The notes beneath the pieces are model-generated. The model did no database searches, was not told where the DNA came from, and saw only the letters and a program-made list of their open reading frames with translations. A stretch of DNA of 64,000 bases, from positions 434,001 through 498,000 of the forward strand of contig JBLDXI010000028.1 of NCBI GenBank assembly GCA_047495785.1, given 5' to 3'. The position numbers and the translations under genes were made by a program. This document shows, piece after piece, positions 56,324 through 64,000 of this stretch (positions are counted from its first letter, which is position 1; every line of letters begins with the position of its first letter). This DNA comes from Lepidodermella squamata (Eukaryota > Gastrotricha).

Positions 56324-56403
56324 CAGTGCTCCCCCGACATAAGCAAGGGGCAAGATCCACGCGATTGCTCTTATCGAGGGTTGCTTATATCGAGGGAGCA
56401 CTG
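56324..56403. mobile_element. 80-bp inverted-repeat element (CAGTGCTCCC ends)
   Basis: CAGTGCTCCCCCGACATAAG and, inverted, CAGTGCTCCCTCGATATAAG: arms of about 22 bp with two mismatches. The ends resemble pogo/Tigger-type or hAT-type termini. Very short; no clear target duplication. Confidence 0.5.
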
Positions 56404-58821
56404 TGGGTATCTTTCGCAACAGCTTTTCAATATGACAAGGGGTTAAACTCGTTTAGGTGCCAAGGAATTGCAGCCGGTTTTATTGATAAAAATAATGACA
56501 AAGGAACAACTCTCATGAATGAATTCTCTTTGCCAGTTATATGAAAATTTGAGGACTGATTGCAAAAAGATCAGCCGATTTGAGCGTAACCATCGCGCAT
56601 TCGCTTGAAAAAACGCGCATAGTGCCGCCGGCATTGCGTGGGGACTGATTTTTAAGAAACGACCTTATTTTATTAATTAACAGGGGTTCATCTTTTCGAA
56701 TTATAAATAAAAAAATATTTCGAACCACGGAAAAATATAAAAAGGCTTCCGTATTGGTCTTCACATAAATTTATTTATCAAATGACGCGCTATTTTGTAG
56801 GTTTAGCTGGCGTTTGGTAGTCGTTCGTGTTGCCCGCAGGTTGGGCTCATCAACTTAACTTTAAAACGTTGTTTGGAAGTGAATTGGTGCTGATTTTAAG
56901 TTGCGGCATTGTATATTTGATCAATTTTTGCTATTGTAGGCGGTAGTGGAGTGGTTAAGCAGCATATTTTTCAGATTTATCAGTTAGATCGGCTTGTTGC
57001 TGGCTGTTCTTCTGCAAATCCATGGCTCTAAAGATGAGCAAGCGTGTTTATGTCAGAATTAGGAGTGCGTTGCTGTGATTTGTAACTAATTTGTTTTAGG
57101 ACACCACTATTTTCATTAGATTTCGGGGATTTTGTGCGGAGTAACTCTGATTCACATGTTAGATGCTATTGAGTTCTCATCTTGGAGATGGAGTTGCATG
57201 GATGCTCCTTGTTTATGTTGGCTTGGTATGAGAACACTAGAATTTTCTTTCTTAATGCTTGTCCATCTAAGAATTCAATCTAATTTTGCCCTAGGGTCTC
57301 TTTGCTGTCTTTCTAAAACCGAAGTTACGGCGTCGATGCACTCGGACGTTATGTGTTATGTGCATTTGATGCTGGTAGGAGTCTCGAGTGTTGCATTATT
57401 TTAATCTTGAACTTCTAGATATAACCGCTAATAACGGTCCGCTAGGTTTGTAATATCTCTGGGCCTCTCAGTCCAGGATTGAATGGATGATGGAAAATAT
57501 GTAAGGCAACATCTAAATTTGAAACGCCTTTCATTTAAAGTTAACTGAACTTTCATTAGGTCTTTCATCAGTTTCAGTCATTAGACAGATTATTTCCGAG
57601 TTACTTATTTGGTAGCGCCAACGATATCCATCCAAACTCACACTAGCTAATCACGAGCAAAATAACTAACGCTCGAACCCGACAACAGAATGAAGAATGG
57701 GATGTTATAAACAAAACTTGTTAAGAGATGCCATGATAAATTTATTTCATTTTGATTTCCGCCTTGCTTTGAAATGTATGATGATTATTTACGAAATTCA
57801 GTCGTGAGGTTAAATTGCGTTAATATCTCATGTATGTTTAGAGTAATAATTTACATCTTTTTCTTGGAATTAATCGATCAAACTTCAAATGGCTAGTCAA
57901 AAGGAGAATACGATGCGACTGATACGATCTATTCCTTGAGCAGTCGGCTCTTCAGGCGCTTGACTCGCGGCAGACTATATCAAAGCAAGAGAAACCAAAC
58001 CGAAGATACTGGGTGTGTTATTCAGCCACGACCACAAATGGTACTTTTAATGGTGAATTTCTTAAAAAAAATTGGAAAAATATAATTATTTTCAAGGGAT
58101 CGGAGAACTCTTCTAAATACGAAAATAATATCGTGGATCTATGAGCTAAAGTAAAATGGTCGAATCCCGAATCCAGGAGCGTGGTATGTTAGAATTTCAA
58201 CTGTTGTCCAGCCGCAATAATTTTATTCCGATTATTTTCTCAGGTGGTCTGAGAAATGTCGAATATGTCGGATCTGTTGGCGCAAGAGAAATACCGTCTA
58301 TAATCAAGCTCATATTTAACGTTGTCTTTGTTTCAATGTCGCGGTTAAACTGTTATTGAATTTCTAAATAATTTTTCGGGGTAAAAATGCCAATAAAATG
58401 TCGAAACCAAAAGTGTAATTTTTCTGTGAAAATCTGTTTAAATCCATCTTAATTATCGATTGAGTGGCCGTGGCTGATGGCAGATGATGACGAAGGATGG
58501 CCCACTGCTCTATATCTGACAGGTTTTCATTCAGGCAGAGATTGAAGCAGAAGCTAAAAAATGGCGAAAATATTTCATAACCACCAATAAAAGAACCCGG
58601 CCTTGGGACCGGTTCCGGGTAAACACCGCGGAAGGCCTTTACAATGCTAGCATTGCCCTCAGGATTGTATACACCTATTAGCCGCAAATGAGAAATATCG
58701 CGAATATTCTCAAGCCCGCTATCGAAGGCGAAACTGTTTGAGCGAAAAAGAAAGCCAGCAAAGAAAGGATAATTTTTCGCATATTTCGTCGCCGCCGAAA
58801 TTTTAAACTGAGCAGGACAAC

Positions 58822-59198
58822 TACAGCGTGTCCCATAAGTAACGCATGCAAAGAAAATACACGGTTAAGAAAATTTAAAATGAGAGGCGAAGTCACACCT
58901 CGTGGCCAGAAAATTTGTAGAAAAATTCAAAATATCACACGTAAGCAAGTATGCGTCACTTTAAATGGGATTAAAAATTCCGGAGAAATTGGTCCAACCC
59001 GGTAAAATACCGAAAATTACCGAACCAGTTACCATCGGGGTTTTCCGGTATTTCTCCGGTAAATCTTTTATTTCATCGGTTAAATCGCCGATAAAAGATG
59101 GAAATTCTCTCGGTAGGTTTAATTTAATAAAATTAATTAATTTCCTATTAAAAGTTGCCAAATTAAAAAAAAGTTGCGCAAATTCTGGGACACTCTAT
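58822..59198. mobile_element. GTGTCCC-type MITE, most complete copy
   Basis: Starts CAGCGTGTCCCATAAGTAAC and ends GCGCAAATTCTGGGACACTC. Interior CCAGTTACCATCGGGG and TTTCTCCGGTAAATC match the 53-kb copy. About 377 bp, no transposase. Orientation is reversed relative to the copies at 13.8 and 14.8 kb. Confidence 0.6.
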
Positions 59199-62100
59199 AT
59201 TTATCCACCTTAATATCGATTTTGTCGCCATGAAACGATATTTTCATGCTTTCCGATAATGTTAATATGGCTAATACAGGTTTTTTTTTAATTTCAAATC
59301 GGCCGACTCAGGGCGGAAAAATGAGCCGCAAGATGAGACATGCGGTGAGCTTAAAATTAGGTAAAAAAACAGGGACTGGTCGAGGGTCGAGACACCTCAC
59401 ACTGTTTCCATAATATTAGCCATGGAGGTACAGCCATTGGCCGTGGCCCGTAATTTTGGGTTGGCGGAGTCTGGCAATAATGAGCCAGGCGGCGCCCGCC
59501 GTTGCCGGTCGAAATTAATTTCAAAATTAATCAGAAAATATTATTCTTCTGGCTGTAGATAATAGTCAAAAAAGCCGAAATAGCAAAAACAAAATCGGAA
59601 GCATTTGCGTACCATACATAACCAGGAACGCGTATACCAGGTACCAGGTAGGTACCATAATCGGCGGGGAGAAGAATCGGCTTTAGTCGCATTAAATGCA
59701 TAAAACTACCGCCGGTTTCAATGTTACTAAAATTCAAACGCTTTGAATTTTTGTTGAATTTAGGGTTATTAAGTTTTCGAAAATTTAGGGAAAAATCGCA
59801 TGGAACCGTGAAAAATGCAGCGTGGCATTGCGGGACTTTCCATAGATATATTAAAAAAGGAAAAAATCCATGGAAACTACCCACACGTCGGATGAAGGAA
59901 TGCCTAATAAATGGTAAGAGCTGACTTTTCACCTGAGTGGAAAGAAATTGAGGTTTTAAGATACGTGTAGTCCCAGTCTTTAAATTTCGCGTCGAAAATC
60001 TCACTCAGAAAAAATCAGCACTGTTTGTGTGACAAGCTTATGGCATTTACTGTCTTTCAGTTTAATTTAAAAGCGATTAAGAGTCACGTGACTAGTGTGG
60101 CTGTGTTAATGACGCAACAATGAAGGCAGGCGCCCTTCTAAACGGAGGGTTGTGATTTTTTTTGGACTTTTCCTTAAATAGAGGTGATTTTCTCGGTCAG
60201 TTTGTAAAATTTTCGAATTTTGAACAAATCCTAAGATTCCTCTGCTCTTACATTATAATATCACTTAGGAATAGCTTTAGAATAAATTTTACCATTAAAA
60301 TGCAGGCTGAAATACCTGTAATATATGCCCATTTTGAGGATTGTTCTGGTTGCTTGTTGACCATTGTTTAGCGATTTTAAGCGATTTTGACCGGATTTTC
60401 GAGCGATATATCGTTGCTAGCTGTCGTGGCAATTAGATTGTCGAGAAAAAACAGATGCCGAAGCATTAAAACTGGCAGAAATGTACCTTTGACGTAAGTG
60501 AAAAAGCAATAAAAACTGCCTTTTTCACGCACAAATTTTCAATCTGTGCGCTGCCCATGTGTTTTTTTTAAATAATCGATGAGTGAGAATTTTGCACAAT
60601 GCTATTTTGCGAGAGAGTAATTTTGTGCATGTGCGAAGCAAATTTTGACAATTTTTCAGATTTTAGATTTTGGAACATAGAATTTAGTTAGAAATGCCCA
60701 ACTTTACAAAATTCATTCGCCTGGCAATTAATATCCTGAAATCAAGGGTATAGATCTACATTCCGATAAATATTCCTAGGTATTTCAAACTATCTTCGCT
60801 TAATTCAAAATTTAAATTTAAATTTTGAATTTATTGATTTTCGAATTATTTTTATGAAATTCCCCGGCAACTTGCATTTGCGTCCATCCGTTCGGTTTAT
60901 GTTTTATCCATAAGTTTTAACTTTTGAAGCTGTTCAGTATTGATTGCCAGCGACGCCAGAAATTTTAGATGGTTTATTCAATTATTATTATTTTTTATTG
61001 CACCGAATTTATCAGTTTCGTCTCTAATATTCGTCTGACCCCATTGGTTATGGCATCTGGCTATGGCATATTATGTCTAGATTTTGACAGCGTGACAATT
61101 CTTTACACTTGCCAATACCAGGAAGCTGAAAATTCCTGCGAATGACCGGAATGAATCAGTACAATTTTAACCATTATTTTAGTTAGAACTATAAATTATT
61201 TGTCTATTTTATCGCGGTTTTTGCGAAAGAATTTTCAACGGACATGTTAAATTGCATCAGCCTCCGACAGTTGCATTGCTTCGAGGGTCCACGTAAAATT
61301 AATTGCCGCTCACGCTTGCAGCTGAAATTGTTACATGCTATTTTAAAAGAAATTTTTTTGAATTTTTTTTCAAAATTTGCCTTCCATTTTTTCTACGTGG
61401 CTTCGCTAACGTTTTTGGTCTTCATGTCATAGCTCATCCCATTTGATCCACGGATAATTTCTGCTGCCAGCCGCCGCAGCTGATCATACGTTGAGGCCGT
61501 GACCTAATTATGCCGCCGTAAAAGGTGTAATAATCCGCGCACTCGTTTTATTACTGCTGTTTTATTACTTGTCAGGTCATGATGTTTGTTTGTGTGTGCG
61601 TGTAGAAAGAACCGATTTTCCTCGTCGACCTCCTGCGCTATGCAATTTCAGCATCCGTAGATTTCCAATAAAATATTAAATATTTCGATAATTTTTGAGT
61701 TTTAATTTTTTTGTTATTCTAGACCACCAGATTAGCATTTAATTATTATTGTGTTACTCAATCCCGCCCGTGGCTGCCCCAATTTTCGGCATTATTTGTC
61801 CTTCATCGGTCACTGCTTGCCTGGCTGCTAATACTTGGTACGTTTTACCTTCTGCTTCCACAGGATTGAGGTGGGGGGAAGAATCAAATCAAATCATTAC
61901 CCATTTTGTTGTGTGACAGAATTTCCGAGCTATCACTTTTTTCCCGAATTTTTTCCTGAAAGTATTGATGAATTTTTGCGACATGGGAATTTATTGATAA
62001 CATCGAAATCTAATTCGTGTCAAATTCGTAATTTCTTCTGCTGCAATTATCGGTGCACCCGATGGAGCCCGTTTACTCGCGGGTAATTTCGCGATAGCTA

Positions 62101-63744
62101 AGGTGAACAGAATTTCAAGTTTCGTTGGTTTTTCGATTTTTCCAATTTTTCATCTGAATAGCCTAGTGAATAGCCATGATTGAACTGGTATCTGGAAATT
62201 CGCCGGAGCGTTGTGTTGATCGCCGATGATCACCTGCATTTTGTTATTTTATTTCAATTTTCCTGTATTTTTTTATATTTCCGCAATTTTTTGTTCTCAG
62301 ACCGCTCGCGTCCTTAATTTGTAGCGTGCATGAAAATGTAAAAGGAGATCATTGTGGCTCGGAGATGACGCAAGATCAGATTGTTCTCGACTTAGTTTCA
62401 TAAAACCCCTGTTACACAACAGAGGAAAGCGTTCCATATAAGCGATTTTATTCCTTCATTTCTCCATTATTTTCTATTTTCTATTAATTTCTCGAAATCG
62501 TTAGGCAGCTTTTGATGCAACGTCTCTACGCTCACCTCTTTGCTGCAATGCAGTGCTGCAATGCGACTGCTACCTAATGCGGGTAACTTTTACCCACTCA
62601 GATGACCCACCTCAATGAATTATTTTAGCTGCCGTTAATGCTGTTGCTCTAACCAGTCGCTCATCAACTTCGCCTCATCGCGACTACATGTCGGATTGCT
62701 CGGATTGAATTAGTGGATAATTCCAACAATCGTGTTCAATCAAATTTCGGATTATTTTTGATATCAGTTCAGACTTGGCTTGCGTTAGAAATGAAATTTT
62801 TGTGTGGCATGGTTAGTAAAATATTGCCCCATCATTGGGCGTCCAAAGGCTTTGACTTTTAATTTTGCAACCAGCATTGATGATACTTGATTAATTGCTC
62901 GGAGCAGGTAAATTTAATTTGCGCATGATTTGCCTGATGGTAATCGAATCCGGAGGGACAGTATAGGCCACTAATTTTGAACGCCAACATTCCATAAATC
63001 ACGGTCTAGCATTTCAAGATTCGCCCATAAAATTTTCTCGAATTTTGCAGCAAAGAATCTAGGAGGGCAAAAATCTGAGAGCACATTTCAGTTGAGCTAT
63101 TGTTTATAGAATTCAAGAGAATAATCGCCACGTCTTGCTGTTTTTTGACACAAAATAGGAAAATCTCATTTGTTCCCGTCATGCTTCATCTAAGAAAAAT
63201 TCTTATCAAATCCAGGTAATGCCTAGGAATATTCGCGAATAAATATTGAGACTTCCCGATTGGTTATCACCGCTTTAATCATAAATTCACAAATCAGTAT
63301 CTCGTCATAATTGATACAGGCTTGTGCAGTGGACATTGATTTCAGTTTGAAAGGCTTAAGATATTGAAGATGTGAAACACAGCGTATCAGAAAACTCGTA
63401 AATTTGCGATTTCGGCGAAACTAGACCGGTTGATTAACTTCACTGGCTCAATGGCTTGAATGAAACAGGATAAACGGGCTGTCCGTATCTAATCCAAATC
63501 TAATCTGAATTTGCGGAAAAATAGGGAATATTTCATATTTTCGTTATTTGGTTCGGTATTTTTATTTTTCCGTTTCTGAGGCCGTTTACGAGTCAGAAAG
63601 AAATGAGTTGAAAAAGCAGGAGTTTTTGTAACTCCATGGGTAATTCAGCTAAAGCATTTAGTTTACATACCCTGGGATATATTTTTGCTAACCGGAATTA
63701 TTTCATTTTTTCTAACTTATAATTATTTTTTCATTTTTTATTAG

Positions 63745-63921
63745 ATTCTTGAATCTGACGTCCTTCATGTTTCATTCCTTCATCCGGCTGTTGTTAAGGC
63801 GCCGCGGTTTTCACGCATCCGTCGCCTTGATGGAGTGATCATCAGTCCGAAAATCTGCTCCCCGAATCAAATATGCGTTCAAATTCCTGCTGAAAAATTT
63901 CGAATCGAACGGCTGGTATAG
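63745..63921 (+). CDS. Orphan 3' exon candidate
   Basis: After a good acceptor (TTTTTTATTAG) a frame of 58 codons runs to TAG with a protein-like composition: VVKAPRFSRIRRLDGVIISP, then KICSPNQICVQIPAEKFRIE. No upstream exon was found within the AT-rich 9 kb. It may be the last exon of a long gene, or chance. Family not recognised. Confidence 0.25.
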   Translation: MLESDVLHVSFLHPAVVKAPRFSRIRRLDGVIISPKICSPNQICVQIPAEKFRIERLV

Positions 63922-64000
63922 CCAGGATGCGCTGGCTACAACACTGTGCATCTGTTAAACTCAACTTGTTGCAATCGCTTATCGCGTACTTTGACGGCAT

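Larger units (their letters stand above)
54623..63744. other. Gene-poor AT-rich region, 9 kb
   Basis: No gene supported. Open frames reach at most 170 codons (55367-55879) and carry no recognisable domain. Two MITEs lie at 56324-56403 and 58822-59198. No tRNA-like cloverleaf recognised. It may be a large intron or upstream region of a gene beyond the right edge. Confidence 0.45.

Noticed and set aside
56936-56975. tRNA-like start GGCGGTAGTGGAGTGGTTAAG
   Set aside because: It resembles a D-arm region, but no matching acceptor stem, anticodon arm or TTCRA loop follows at the right distance.
1-64000. CRISPR arrays, bacterial operons or integrated virus
   Set aside because: No regularly spaced direct repeats, no Shine-Dalgarno-led gene strings and no viral replication or capsid genes recognised; split genes throughout show animal DNA.

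Overview
The window is animal nuclear DNA: split genes with GT-AG introns (many only 50-60 nt), metazoan gene families, many small inverted-repeat transposons and long AT-rich spacers. Dynein-2 heavy chain implies a ciliated animal. Many genes have a 3' splice acceptor a few bases to a few tens of bases before their ATG, and several same-strand neighbours lie 84-280 bp apart. That is the layout expected with spliced-leader trans-splicing and operons, so a nematode or similar small-genome ecdysozoan is my best guess. I cannot fix the species.

Layout. 1-3945 (-): 5' part of the cytoplasmic dynein-2 heavy chain, running off the left edge. 4344-5500 (+): a 3-hydroxyacyl-CoA dehydrogenase-like Rossmann domain joined to a RING finger. 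7476-19391 (-): a probable four-gene operon, in transcription order omega-amidase NIT2, an EF-hand/death-domain protein, dynactin subunit 3 and PRCC. 20541-26069 (-): a furin-type proprotein convertase. 26817-34618 (+): an alpha/beta hydrolase, an RPRD/CID protein and two tandem SWEET transporters. 35340-36497 (+): an intronless Cys-loop channel. 41454-43922 (-): SCAMP with a duplicated exon. 44134-46311 (-): intronless nicastrin. 47217-48668 (+): ABHD17. 50606-52315 (+): a rhodopsin-class neuropeptide-type GPCR. 53860-54622 (+): a small CxxC membrane protein. From 54.6 kb to the right edge the DNA is gene-poor, with MITEs and one orphan exon candidate.

The most novel item is a family of short secreted, basic, Cys-poor peptides (signal starting MMRY/CxVLALL) in four dispersed copies: 6606-6884 (-), 11185-11451 (+), 12487-12687 (+, deleted) and 37079-37403 (-). 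All share one two-exon structure, a TATA box and an upstream block of about 31 bp with a forkhead-like site, a GATA-like site (lost in one copy) and an E-box. Two copies lie antisense inside the 4.3-kb PRCC intron. Other notable points are the EF-hand/death-domain join, the dehydrogenase/RING fusion, mutually exclusive-type SCAMP exons, and a TA-flanked MITE nested in another MITE.

Several genes concern membrane traffic and secretion (furin, SCAMP, nicastrin, dynactin, ABHD17), but apart from the proposed operons nothing shows that they work together. All exon joins were inferred by eye from splice sites, phase and family similarity, without transcript data.
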